64,000 nucleotides of DNA from NCBI RefSeq assembly GCF_947495025.1, contig NZ_CANLXG010000002.1:496001-560000 (forward strand), read 5' to 3'. The DNA comes from an uncultured Roseobacter sp. (GTDB lineage: Bacteria; Pseudomonadota; Alphaproteobacteria; Rhodobacterales; Rhodobacteraceae). The notes beneath the pieces were generated by a model, which worked only from the letters and a program-made list of their open reading frames with translations, had not been told where the DNA came from and did not search any database. Within the stretch, counting starts at the first letter, position 1. Each line of letters starts with the position of its first letter. The translations under genes and the position numbers were made by a program. Of the stretch, positions 1 through 8,517 are shown in pieces.

Positions 1-219
1 ACCGATATACTGCGAGTCGTTACTGCTCAGATCAGCAGCACCTGCGTCGTTGTTGGTACCCGAGAACCCTTCGAACACATCACCGCCGCCCTGGATACGG
101 GCGATAGCCTGTTCAACTGGCCCGCCGGGGACAAACTGCACCAGCGCGAAGTTGATCAGCATGATCCCCAGCAGCGTCGGGATGATCAGCAGAAGTCTTC
201 TGACAATATAGGCGCCCAT
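1..219 (-). CDS. yejB: YejB-type oligopeptide/microcin C ABC transporter permease, N-terminal part
   Basis: Only the first 73 codons lie in the window; the gene continues past the left edge. The translation starts MGAYIVRRLLLIIPTLLGIM, a hydrophobic first membrane helix, followed by NFALVQFVPGGPVEQ, which is typical of the N-terminus of inner-membrane permeases of the peptide family (DppB/OppB/YejB). The long loop rich in Gly, Asn and Asp after it (about residues 43-73) is a feature of YejB rather than DppB. It lies 4 bases downstream of the substrate-binding protein gene on the same strand, so both are in one operon (yejA-yejB order). Role by family: transmembrane subunit for uptake of oligopeptides or microcin C-like compounds. 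Confidence 0.85.
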   Translation of the reverse strand, partial: MGAYIVRRLLLIIPTLLGIMLINFALVQFVPGGPVEQAIARIQGGGDVFEGFSGTNNDAGAADLSSNDSQYIG

Positions 220-223
220 GGGC

Positions 224-2155
224 TTACCTCAGCGCCCCGGCAGCGCGCAGGGCGTCTGCTTTTTCCTGGTTGTACCACCAGAAATCCAGCGTACCGAGCG
301 AATAGGCGGGGATCTCCTCGGGATGTTCATACTGGTCGTAATAGGCAACCCAGTGGCTGGGATTATACCACACTGGAATCATGATGAATTCGTACCGCAG
401 CGCCCGGTCCAGCGCCATCAGGCTGGCCTGTTCTTCCTCGCGCGTGGTCGCATTCAGAGACCGGTTAATGATCTCGTCAACGAGCGGGCTGGCCAGACCC
501 GCCGGGTTAAACAGGCTGAACTGTGCGGCCTCGGACCCATAGCGCTGCATCAGGCCGGTTCCGGTCCCGAGAAACGCACCATAGGAATCAAATACCAGAT
601 CATAGTCCCTGTCGCGCTCCCGCGTGGTATACTGCGCTGCATCGACCTTCTCGAAGGTGATGTCGATGCCGAGCGTTTTTACGTTGGCGACAAAATTCTC
701 CATCACCGCGCTCAGCGTTGGCGACGTGGCACTGTTAAAAAGAAAGTTCAGCGTCAGCTTGTTGCCATCTGCGTTGCGGCGGATGCCATCATCACCGACG
801 CCCCAGCCCGCGTCATCGAGCATACGCATGGCCTGACGCGCATTGCGCCGGTCAAGCAGGCGTTCGGCCCTGGACGTATGCGGCTCGATGACCGGTTCGG
901 TCAGCATCTGCGCCGGCACCGGATCGCCGAGCGACTCCAGAAACGCCAGTTCCGGCCCTTCAGGCAGTCCGGTTGCCATCAGCGGGGTGTCCTGCGTGAA
1001 CGAGGCACGCTGCCGGAACAGGCCATACTGCAGGCTCTCGTTTGTCCATTCGAAATTGAAGGCCAGCGCGATGGCCTGGCGCACCCGGCGGTCCTTGAGG
1101 TTGTCGCGACCAAGATTGAAAACGATGCCCGAAGGTGTTGGCGGCGACCCGTTGGGCAACTCGCTGGTCACAACGAGGCCTTCCCGCTGTTTGGGAAAGT
1201 CGTACCCGGTGGCCCATTTTTTGGAGTCGCCTTCCGAGCGGAAGGTGTATTCGCCGGCCTTGAAGGCTTCAAAAGCGGCGGTATCGTCTCCGAAATATTC
1301 GATGCGGATGATGTCGAAGTTGTTGCGGCCAACGTTGAATGCGAGGTCACGCCCCCAGTAGTCGGGGTTGCGTTTGTAGACGATACGCCGGTTTACATCG
1401 ACGCTGTCGATCATGTAGGGGCCGGAACCTGGCGAGACGTCAAGACGGCTTTCGTCCAGACCATATCCGGTCTCCTCGTACCACTTCTTTGACCACGCCG
1501 GCACAAAGCCGACCTGATCAATCAGACTGCGCCGGGAAATGCCTTCGGTGAAGAAAAACTTGATCGTGTGGTCGTCGATAACCTCGACCTTTGGGATACG
1601 CTGACGCACAGCATCCGCATAGGATTTGAGGCCTTCATCGAGCAACAGGTTGTGGCTGAAAGCAATGTCATGTGCGGTTACCGGAGAGCCATCCGAGAAA
1701 CGGGCCTCTTTGCGCATATGGAAAATAACCCAGTCCTTGCTTTCCGGATACTCCACCCTTTCGCAGAGCAGGCAGTAGGATTCGCCGTAGACATCCGCTG
1801 GTGCCGAGGCGTTGCCCGTTCCGTCACCCAGCAGGCTCTCATACATTATTGATGACAGCGCGCCTGCGCGGCCCTTGCGGGTATAGGGGTGCATGGAGTC
1901 GAATGTTCCGACCACGCTGAGCGCGATTTCTCCGCCCTTGGGCGCATCGGGATTGACATAACTGAAATGGGTGTAGTCAGCCGGATAAGTCAGATCGCCA
2001 TAAAAAGAGTAGCCGTGACTGACGATCATATTGTCCTGAGCTTTTGCAATGCCGGCGTACAGAAGTGCGCATACGAGGGTCAGGATGCCGAGGCCGGTCG
2101 TCAGTGTGTCGGCGGGCGAACATACGGATCTGGCTCGGCTCCGGGCGGCATTCAT
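224..2155 (-). CDS. yejA: Extracellular solute-binding protein family 5 (YejA-like) of an oligopeptide ABC transporter
   Basis: A 643-residue periplasmic binding protein. A hydrophobic segment at about residues 20-38 ending in AKA-QD is a probable signal peptide with an unusually long basic n-region. The motif DAPKGGEIALSVVGTFDSMHP near residue 70 and the RFSDGSPVTAHDI segment are characteristic of SBP_bac_5 proteins of the YejA/microcin C type. The ATG start has an AGGAGGA ribosome site 9 bases upstream. The gene is followed after 4 bases by yejB on the same strand. It should capture peptides in the periplasm and deliver them to the YejBEF membrane complex. The exact substrate cannot be read from sequence. 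Confidence 0.9.
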   Translation of the reverse strand: MNAARSRARSVCSPADTLTTGLGILTLVCALLYAGIAKAQDNMIVSHGYSFYGDLTYPADYTHFSYVNPDAPKGGEIALSVVGTFDSMHPYTRKGRAGALSSIMYESLLGDGTGNASAPADVYGESYCLLCERVEYPESKDWVIFHMRKEARFSDGSPVTAHDIAFSHNLLLDEGLKSYADAVRQRIPKVEVIDDHTIKFFFTEGISRRSLIDQVGFVPAWSKKWYEETGYGLDESRLDVSPGSGPYMIDSVDVNRRIVYKRNPDYWGRDLAFNVGRNNFDIIRIEYFGDDTAAFEAFKAGEYTFRSEGDSKKWATGYDFPKQREGLVVTSELPNGSPPTPSGIVFNLGRDNLKDRRVRQAIALAFNFEWTNESLQYGLFRQRASFTQDTPLMATGLPEGPELAFLESLGDPVPAQMLTEPVIEPHTSRAERLLDRRNARQAMRMLDDAGWGVGDDGIRRNADGNKLTLNFLFNSATSPTLSAVMENFVANVKTLGIDITFEKVDAAQYTTRERDRDYDLVFDSYGAFLGTGTGLMQRYGSEAAQFSLFNPAGLASPLVDEIINRSLNATTREEEQASLMALDRALRYEFIMIPVWYNPSHWVAYYDQYEHPEEIPAYSLGTLDFWWYNQEKADALRAAGALR

Positions 2156-2282
2156 ACGGAAATTCCTCCTGTTTCTGGCCGGGTTCTCCGGCTCATCTGC
2201 TCAGATGTAAGCTAAAGGGACTGCAGGCCAAGATACAAGTTGCGAAAATGTGATCCGCCGGCCAGAAGCCCCTGGCGCCAAC

Positions 2283-2314
2283 AAAAAAGGCCGCCTGCAG
2301 TACAGCAAGCGGCC
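2283..2314 (-). terminator. Rho-independent terminator of the cytochrome c gene
   Basis: Read on the minus strand, GGCCGC and GCGGCC arms (2309-2314 and 2289-2294) with an inner TGC/GCA pairing form a hairpin followed by six T (A-run at 2283-2288 on the plus strand). It lies 25 bases after the stop codon of the minus-strand cytochrome gene. Confidence 0.8.
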
Positions 2315-2338
2315 ACTTTGGTTAACAGAGCGTTAAAA

Positions 2339-2857
2339 TCAGTCGTCCAGGCTGTCCAGATACGCGATCACATCGGCCCGGTCTTCGACCTTCTTCAGGC
2401 CGGCAAAGCTCATGGATGTGCCAGGTGCGTAGGACGAGGGACGCTCCAGGAAGCCACTCAGATTTTCAGCCGACCAGTCGCCGTCCATGGATGCCAGCGT
2501 GTCAGAGTAAGCGAACCCGTCAACTGCGCCCTTGTCACGACCAACAACGCCATAAAGGTGCGGACCCGTTCCGTTCGCGCCGTCTTCCAGCTTGTGGCAG
2601 GCAGAGCATTTGCGGAAGACCTTTGCGCCATCCTCGACGCTGGCGGATGCCAGAACGGTCGCGAAGTCCACTTCTTCGACCTCGGCAACGTCTTCACCGC
2701 TTTCCACTTCGATGACATAGGCCGCTTCGCCGTGGGCATCGACGTGATACAGTTCCTCAGCGGCCCATTTGCCCAGAAGGAACACAAGAAGCGCACCGCA
2801 GATGCCGCCGGCCGCTTTGGTAAAGGTCATTGTGTCGAGCATTGCATTCAGATCCAT
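2339..2857 (-). CDS. Membrane-anchored cytochrome c (CycM/c552 type)
   Basis: A 172-residue protein with an uncleaved N-terminal membrane helix (about residues 13-30, AGGICGALLVFLLGKWAAEE), an acidic linker (residues 45-65) and one class I cytochrome c domain. The heme attachment motif is CSACH (about residues 83-87) and the probable axial methionine is in the PGTSMSF segment near residue 147. By family it is an electron carrier tethered to the periplasmic face of the inner membrane, passing electrons from the bc1 complex to terminal oxidases. It stands alone, divergent from pheA. Confident about the fold; the specific oxidase partner is inferred. Confidence 0.9.
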   Translation of the reverse strand: MDLNAMLDTMTFTKAAGGICGALLVFLLGKWAAEELYHVDAHGEAAYVIEVESGEDVAEVEEVDFATVLASASVEDGAKVFRKCSACHKLEDGANGTGPHLYGVVGRDKGAVDGFAYSDTLASMDGDWSAENLSGFLERPSSYAPGTSMSFAGLKKVEDRADVIAYLDSLDD

Positions 2858-2962
2858 TGCTTATGTTTGACGCGGTATCTATTGCTTCCCCTTCCCCGTG
2901 GCAAGGTGTAGTTACCGCGACCAAACGACCACTTTCAGAAGATTTTGTTCAAGGACGACCCG

Positions 2963-3808
2963 ATGACCGCCGATGCCACAGCCCGGATAGCCTTTCAGGG
3001 GGAGCCGGGGGCCTACAGTCACGAGGCCTGCCGCGCGGCCCGGCCGGACATGACCCCCGTGCCCTGCCGCACATTTGAAGATGCTATCGAGGCCGTGCGC
3101 CGGGGCGAGGCCGAACTCGCCATGCTGCCGGTGGAAAACTCAACCTACGGGCGCGTCGCAGATATCCATTCACTGCTGCCCAGCTCTGGTCTGCATATCA
3201 TCGAGGAGGCCTTTGTGCGCGTGCGGATCAACCTGCTGGCACTGCCCGGCACCAGGCTGGAAGATGTCCGCAGCGCAAAGAGCCACACTGTGCTGCTTGG
3301 TCAGTGCCGCAACTTTCTGACCGAAAACAGTATCAGCCGTATCACCGGCGCGGACACCGCCGGCTCAGCCAGAGAGGTTGCAGAAGCGGGTGATCCGACG
3401 GTTGCCGCGCTTGCCAGCGAACTGGCTGGCGAGATCTATGGCCTCGACGTACTGGCACGGCATATCGAAGACGAGGGTAACAATACCACACGGTTCCTGC
3501 TCATGTCGCCAGACGCGGACTATTCCAGGCGCGGGTCGCACGGGATGATCACCAGCTTTGTCTTTCAGGTGCGCAACATACCGGCAGCACTCTACAAGGC
3601 GATGGGTGGTTTTGCGACAAACGGGATCAACATGACCAAACTGGAAAGCTACATGGTCGGCGGATCGTTTACTGCGACCCAGTTCTATGCCGACATCGAC
3701 GGGCATCCGGATGATCCGGCCGTCCGCCGCGCCATGGAAGAACTCGATTACTTCACCAATATGGTGGAGATACTGGGTGTCTACCCGGCCGAGAATGTGC
3801 GGACCTGA
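2963..3808 (+). CDS. pheA: Prephenate dehydratase
   Basis: Converts prephenate to phenylpyruvate in phenylalanine synthesis. The catalytic domain (about residues 5-185) begins IAFQGEPGAYSHEA and carries the NNTTRFLLM motif containing the Thr-Arg-Phe active-site triplet. A C-terminal ACT domain (about 198-275, with GINMTKLES) is the usual site of feedback control by phenylalanine. The length of about 281 residues fits the monofunctional enzyme without chorismate mutase. I chose the ATG at 2963 because AAGGA lies 7 bases before it; an in-frame TTG at 2945 is possible but has no ribosome site. It is divergent from the cytochrome gene. Confidence 0.95.
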   Translation: MTADATARIAFQGEPGAYSHEACRAARPDMTPVPCRTFEDAIEAVRRGEAELAMLPVENSTYGRVADIHSLLPSSGLHIIEEAFVRVRINLLALPGTRLEDVRSAKSHTVLLGQCRNFLTENSISRITGADTAGSAREVAEAGDPTVAALASELAGEIYGLDVLARHIEDEGNNTTRFLLMSPDADYSRRGSHGMITSFVFQVRNIPAALYKAMGGFATNGINMTKLESYMVGGSFTATQFYADIDGHPDDPAVRRAMEELDYFTNMVEILGVYPAENVRT

Positions 3809-3823
3809 CATTCGGCGCCGGGA

Positions 3824-4297
3824 TCAGCCCGTCTGCCCGGTGGCAAACCGGCTTTCCATGCCACGCACATGTTCGGCCACCCGTGCCTGATATTTTTCCA
3901 TAAGAGAGGTCCTGGTCAGCTTCAGTGACTGCACGAGCAGACGTGCGGCCAGCGTGCGCGGACGCAGTTCGATACCCGCCGTCAGACGCGTTTTCCCGGG
4001 TGTCAGACCCGACAGCTCAAAGGTAACCTCCCCATCGAGCCCGGGCGATGAGATATCCAGCACTATGTCTTCGGGTCGCCGCAGTTCGGTCAGTTGCAGA
4101 CTCACTTCGCGCGGCTTACCGCGCAGCGTGAATTCTGCCTGCCATGTCATGCCCGTTTCGGGACCGGAAAGTGCGTCGGTCCGCCGGACAACTGCGCCCC
4201 GCTTTTCGGCCGCCCTCTCAAAACTTTCGAAATCGCAGAGCGCGTCAAACACGGCATCGGCCGGCATCGCAATATCTTCCTGCGTCGAAAACTTCAT
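3824..4297 (-). CDS. SRPBCC (START-like) family protein
   Basis: A 157-residue protein with the opening MKFSTQEDIAMPADAVFDAL and a following alternation of short strands ending in a long helix (VQSLKLTRTSLMEKYQARVAEHV). This is the layout of SRPBCC/polyketide-cyclase-like lipid- or ligand-binding folds, here closest to the CoxG/DUF2505-like group by general appearance. No catalytic residues are assigned in this family. It is convergent with pheA and lies downstream of nudC on the same strand (39 bases apart), so it may be cotranscribed with it. Function and ligand unknown. Confidence 0.75.
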   Translation of the reverse strand: MKFSTQEDIAMPADAVFDALCDFESFERAAEKRGAVVRRTDALSGPETGMTWQAEFTLRGKPREVSLQLTELRRPEDIVLDISSPGLDGEVTFELSGLTPGKTRLTAGIELRPRTLAARLLVQSLKLTRTSLMEKYQARVAEHVRGMESRFATGQTG

Positions 4298-4336
4298 CGA
4301 TCTCGCTCCGGACTGGTTCCGGGTTCCAGTTTCCCG

Positions 4337-5305
4337 TCAATCCAGCCTGTCCGCAAGCCAGTTCTCCAGCAGAAAGTGCGCAATCGCCCCCTTTCGGGCG
4401 GGCAGCATGAACGGATGCTCGCCTGCAAAAGCCTGTGTCATCTCCTCGCGGCTGACCCAAATGGCATCTTCAATTTCCATCGGGTCGACGGTAATCTGCT
4501 CGCTTGTTGCTTCTCCGGCACATCCGAACATCAGAGAGGCCGGAAACGGCCAGGGCTGGCTGGCCAGGTAACCGACCTGCCCGACATGTACACCTGTTTC
4601 CTCAAAGACTTCGCGGCGCACGGCAGCCTCGAGCGTTTCTCCCGGTTCCACAAAGCCCGCAAGCAACGAATACATTCCTTCCGGCCAGCCCGGTGACCGC
4701 CCCATGAGGACAGAGTTTCCGCGGGTGATCAGCATGATGACGACGGGGTCTGTGCGTGGGAAATGCGCCGCACGGCAACCAGTGCACCGCCGTTGCCATC
4801 CTCCCTGCGCCACTTCTGAACGATCACCGCATCTGGCGCAGAACCGGTGGGTTTCGTGCCAGCCCAGTATCGCCTTGCCCGTGGCCGCCAGTTCGGCGTC
4901 GCGCGGCGTGAGCCATGTCATAACACGGCGCAGTTCGGCGAAGGCCGCCTCTGCCGGCAGGTCCGGGTGCCGTTGTTCGGTCGGATCGAGAAAACCACCC
5001 AGCTGATCCGGCTCAAGCCCGTCCGGCTCCCAGGCGGATATGTCAAAAGCGAACCGCGCTGCTCCGTCCTCGCGCCCGAGGAAAACAGGCGCATCCCCGG
5101 CAAGTTCGAGCACCATGTGATCCATCGGCAACCGCAACAGAAACGCAGGCTTTTCCATGTTGAGCAGAGGTTTGCCCCGCCAGAAGACGATTGCGCGGGC
5201 CGCCGGATCTGACGCCAGAGTGTCCAGTGCTTCCCGGTCATCCCGGATTTCGCCCGCACGGTCGAGGCCCGATCCGCCAAAAGTTACAGTTTCAGCTATA
5301 CGCAT
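4337..5305 (-). CDS. nudC: NADH/NAD+ pyrophosphatase (NudC, Nudix hydrolase)
   Basis: Hydrolyses NAD(H) to NMN(H) and AMP, and in the family also removes NAD caps from RNA. All NudC marks are visible: a four-cysteine zinc ribbon (CARCG and RCTGC around residues 140-160), a full Nudix box GFVEPGETLEAAVRREVFEE about residue 220, and the diagnostic SQPWPFP motif shortly after it. The ATG at 5305, giving about 322 residues, fits the family length and starts just at the conserved N-terminal domain; the open frame continues upstream without homology. It is transcribed divergently from the CpdB-like gene. Confidence 0.93.
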   Translation of the reverse strand: MRIAETVTFGGSGLDRAGEIRDDREALDTLASDPAARAIVFWRGKPLLNMEKPAFLLRLPMDHMVLELAGDAPVFLGREDGAARFAFDISAWEPDGLEPDQLGGFLDPTEQRHPDLPAEAAFAELRRVMTWLTPRDAELAATGKAILGWHETHRFCARCGDRSEVAQGGWQRRCTGCRAAHFPRTDPVVIMLITRGNSVLMGRSPGWPEGMYSLLAGFVEPGETLEAAVRREVFEETGVHVGQVGYLASQPWPFPASLMFGCAGEATSEQITVDPMEIEDAIWVSREEMTQAFAGEHPFMLPARKGAIAHFLLENWLADRLD

Positions 5306-5448
5306 ATTCAGACCCCGGTTCAGTTCAGAGCCGCTACATGCACGGTTTTGCGGACAAAATTCAAAAGGAAAATGATTCCGGAAGCTGGACATTCCAACCC
5401 ACGCATGATCTGGTTTGCAAGTGCTCACGCAATGGTTGTTTTTCTGAA

Positions 5449-7335
5449 ATGCACCCGGAGGCATCTGCAATACCCAATCGCCAATCTTCTCCGGCCGCTC
5501 CGTACACAGCCCGGATAACAGTGCTCGCGACCAGCGATCTGCACATGCAACTGACCGATTTCGATTATGCGCGTGACACTCCGGGCAGCGGCCACAGCCT
5601 TGCCAGGCTGGCCCGTGTCATCCGGCGGGAACGGGCAGGCGCGGATGCAGAAAACAGCACATGCCTTTTGTTTGACAATGGCGACACGCTTCAGGGAACG
5701 CCGCTCGCCGGCTATTTCGCCCGGCATCCCGAGTCGACAGATAACCCGATGGCCGCATGCATGAATGCTCTGGCCTATGATGCCGCAGGTCTGGGCAATC
5801 ACGACTTTGATCACGGATTACCAGCGCTGCGACGGGGTCTGGAGGGGTTCAGCATGCCCGTTCTGGGGGCAAATACGATCTGTGCGGCGCTTCCGATGCT
5901 CCGAAGATCTGCTGTGCTGGAACGTGAGCTGCGATGCTCTGACGGTAATGTCCGCGTCGTAAATATCGGTGTTACGTCCGCTGTACCGGCGCAAACGATG
6001 AACTGGAACCGTCATCACCTGTCAGATCACGCCGAGATTACACCCCCTTTGCCGGCCCTGGCCCTGGAAGTCGCCGCACTGCGCCGTGCCGGGGCAGATG
6101 TTGTAATCGTACTCGCCCATATGGGTATTCCGCTCTACGATGAAGGCAGATCCCCACAGAACGAGCTGGCACAGGTCGCGCAGATGCCCGGTGTTGATGC
6201 TGTGATCGGCGGGCACACACACCTGACGTTTCCCGGCAGGGATCATGCAGGTGTTGCCGGCGTCGATGCCGAAAACGGCAGGATAGGTGACACGCCGGTT
6301 ATCATGCCGGGCGCGTCAGCGTCCTGTCTCGGACGCATCCGCCTGACGCTGGAACGTGACCCCGAAGCGGGCCGGTGGTCGGTTGCGTCTTCAGACAGCG
6401 CCCTGCTGCATCCGGAGCCGGTGGACGCCCCTGATCCGGAAATCGCGGCTCTGGTAACCCCGGCGCATAATGCGACCCGCCTGCACCTGAATGAGCACGT
6501 GGGGGAACTCGCCGGACCGATGCACAGCTACTTCGCCCTGGCCTGCCCGAGTCCGGTGCCCGCGCTCATTGCGGCCACCAAGCGACATGTGATTGCAACC
6601 GCTGTGCAGGGAACCGAACTTGCCGAGCTCCCGTTGCTTTCTGTTGGCTCCACAGCCGCGACCGGGGGATTTGACGGACCAGGAAATTTTATCAGTCTGT
6701 CCAGCGGTCCGATTATGCGGCGGCACATCGCCGGACTCACCCCTTACGCCAACCAGATATGGGCCGTCCGGACCAACGGGGCGCGTCTGATCGACTGGCT
6801 GGAACGTTCCGCACTGATTTTCAGCACGCTGGAACCGGACCGGCCTGACCAGCCACTGGTGGACGTCAATATTCCGGGGTTTCGCTTTGATTCCATTTAT
6901 GGGCTGGAATACGAGATAGATCCGTCGCGGCCACCCGCTTATGACCCATCCGGTCAGCGCAGGCCCGGCGAGGCTGGCAGGATCCTGAACGTGACCTGGC
7001 AGGGGCGCCCGCTGGACCCGGACCAGGAATTTCTGGTCGCAACGACGGATCACAGGACCGGTGGTGGTGGTGCGCTCAAACCTTTTGCGGACGAGGATAT
7101 CGCTTTCCGCGGACATGCACCCATGGATGAAGGCCTCGTGGAATACCTCAGATCACCGGACTGTCACGAAGTGCGCGATACTGTTCCGTGGAAATTCCGG
7201 ACGCCCGGAGGTTGCGCCGCGATCCTTCTGACTGCACCAGATGCTCTGCAGCATCTGGATGAGATTTCTGCCTATGCCCCGGAGAGCTGCGGAACCAGTG
7301 CTGACGGCTTCGCACGCGTGCGGCTGCATCTGTGA
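5449..7335 (+). CDS. 2',3'-cyclic-nucleotide 2'-phosphodiesterase/3'-nucleotidase-like metallophosphoesterase, no visible signal peptide
   Basis: A member of the CpdB/5'-nucleotidase family, about 628 residues from the ATG at 5449. The N-terminal metallophosphoesterase domain shows all metal-binding blocks: TSDLHMQL, DNGDTLQG, GNHDFDHG and GGHTH. A 5'-nucleotidase C-terminal substrate domain follows (about residues 330-560). In enterobacteria CpdB is periplasmic and scavenges nucleotides. Here neither the chosen start nor the in-frame ATG at 5338 gives a signal peptide. No strong ribosome site was seen at either start, so the start is uncertain. It is divergent from nudC. Confidence 0.85.
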   Translation: MHPEASAIPNRQSSPAAPYTARITVLATSDLHMQLTDFDYARDTPGSGHSLARLARVIRRERAGADAENSTCLLFDNGDTLQGTPLAGYFARHPESTDNPMAACMNALAYDAAGLGNHDFDHGLPALRRGLEGFSMPVLGANTICAALPMLRRSAVLERELRCSDGNVRVVNIGVTSAVPAQTMNWNRHHLSDHAEITPPLPALALEVAALRRAGADVVIVLAHMGIPLYDEGRSPQNELAQVAQMPGVDAVIGGHTHLTFPGRDHAGVAGVDAENGRIGDTPVIMPGASASCLGRIRLTLERDPEAGRWSVASSDSALLHPEPVDAPDPEIAALVTPAHNATRLHLNEHVGELAGPMHSYFALACPSPVPALIAATKRHVIATAVQGTELAELPLLSVGSTAATGGFDGPGNFISLSSGPIMRRHIAGLTPYANQIWAVRTNGARLIDWLERSALIFSTLEPDRPDQPLVDVNIPGFRFDSIYGLEYEIDPSRPPAYDPSGQRRPGEAGRILNVTWQGRPLDPDQEFLVATTDHRTGGGGALKPFADEDIAFRGHAPMDEGLVEYLRSPDCHEVRDTVPWKFRTPGGCAAILLTAPDALQHLDEISAYAPESCGTSADGFARVRLHL

Positions 7336-7379
7336 CGCACGGCCTTGCAGACTGCGGGGTCTTTGCCTATATCAGCCGC

Positions 7380-7473
7380 GAGAGGTTGGCGCGGGTAAGC
7401 GCCTCGCCAACCCGGTCAGGTCCGGAAGGAAGCAGCCGTAACGAGCCCCGCTTGGGTCGTTGTCCAGCCTCTC
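7380..7473 (+). ncRNA. ffs: Signal recognition particle RNA, small bacterial type (4.5S)
   Basis: The conserved SRP core GGTCAGGTCCGGAAGGAAGC at about 7415 and the following AGCCGTAACGAG stretch mark the apical loop that binds Ffh. The ends pair perfectly: GAGAGGTTGG (7380-7389) with CCAGCCTCTC (7464-7473). The total of about 94 nt fits the small gammaproteobacterial/alphaproteobacterial type without the Alu domain. It lies between the CpdB-like gene and ypfJ, close to dnaX-recR. The exact processed ends may extend a few bases. Confidence 0.95.
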
Positions 7474-7510
7474 ACCACCTCACGCAGCAACGATGCACTG
7501 CCGGTATGTC

Positions 7511-8356
7511 TTACAGACTGCGTGCTGAGAATGTATCGCACTCTGCCATCAGCCCACTGTCAAAGCCCCGTTCAAACCAGCGCGCGCGCTGATCCGATGT
7601 GCCGTGCGTGAAGGTATGCGGTTGTGGTACGCGCCCCGCCTGACGTTGCAGGTGGTCGTCACCGATCATTCGGGCTGCGTTCAGAGCTTCGGCGAGGTCA
7701 CCGCGTTCCATCAGTCCCTGAACCGAACGTGCCCAGACGCCGGACAGACAATCGGCCTGAAGTTCCAGACGGACAGTCAGCGCATTTGCCTGTTCGGTTG
7801 AAGCAGACGCACGCATCTGACTGACCTGGCCGAGGATACCCAGCTCGTTCTGGACGTGATGGGCAACTTCGTGCGCTATCACATAAGCGGCTGCGAAATC
7901 TCCGCCTGCTCCGAGCTGCTGCTCCAGCTGCCGGAAAAACTGTGTATCAAGATAGGCCATCCGGTCGGCAGGGCAGTAAAACGGGCCGGTCGCACCCGAA
8001 GCGCCGCCACACCCGCTTTGTGTGACCCCGGAAAAAATGACCAGCTGTGGCGGCATGTACTGCCGGCCCGCCTGTTCGGCAAAAATACGGGTCCAGACGT
8101 CTTCGGTCGTTGTAAGCACCTTTGATGCAAAAATGACAGTTGCCTCATCCTCCTGGGAAACGTCGCGGCTCTGTTCTGCAGGCATCGGCTCCCCCGTCAG
8201 CAGGGGCGACACATCAATGCCCGTAAAATATCCCAGCGCCAGCACAGCAAGAATGCCGAATACACCCAGGCCGCCGGCCCTGCCACGCCGGCCAGATCCC
8301 CGCGCGCCGCTGCGCACTCTGACGTTTCTGCTGGATCGGATTCCTTTTAAACGCAT
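7511..8356 (-). CDS. ypfJ: Neutral zinc metallopeptidase (YpfJ family)
   Basis: A membrane-anchored putative metalloprotease of about 281 residues. It has a short basic cytoplasmic N-terminus, one membrane helix (about residues 33-53, GLGVFGILAVLALGYFTGI) and a periplasmic domain with the zinc motif HEVAHH near residue 150 and a downstream ADCLSG block that provides the third ligand region. The start at 8356 is preceded by GGGAGG six bases away; an ATG 27 bases upstream lacks such a site. It is divergent from dnaX, with start codons 161 bases apart. The family has no well-defined substrate. Confidence 0.9.
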   Translation of the reverse strand: MRLKGIRSSRNVRVRSGARGSGRRGRAGGLGVFGILAVLALGYFTGIDVSPLLTGEPMPAEQSRDVSQEDEATVIFASKVLTTTEDVWTRIFAEQAGRQYMPPQLVIFSGVTQSGCGGASGATGPFYCPADRMAYLDTQFFRQLEQQLGAGGDFAAAYVIAHEVAHHVQNELGILGQVSQMRASASTEQANALTVRLELQADCLSGVWARSVQGLMERGDLAEALNAARMIGDDHLQRQAGRVPQPHTFTHGTSDQRARWFERGFDSGLMAECDTFSARSL

Positions 8357-8517
8357 ACTCACACCTCCCACACGTGCGGCCATTGTGTACGCCAGCGGGC
8401 TCCGGACACAACAGTTTCGTCGGTTCCGCCATTTCCGGTGGTGCCAGCCGTGTTTACGTCCGGCCCCTCAGCACTTACGCTGTCCGGGTTCTGCGAATCT
8501 TGCCGACAGGGGCCCGA

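Noticed and set aside
218..1492. 424-codon open frame opposite yejA
   Set aside because: It lies entirely antisense to a clear solute-binding protein gene, has no family motif, and arises from the G+C-rich codon pattern of the real gene.
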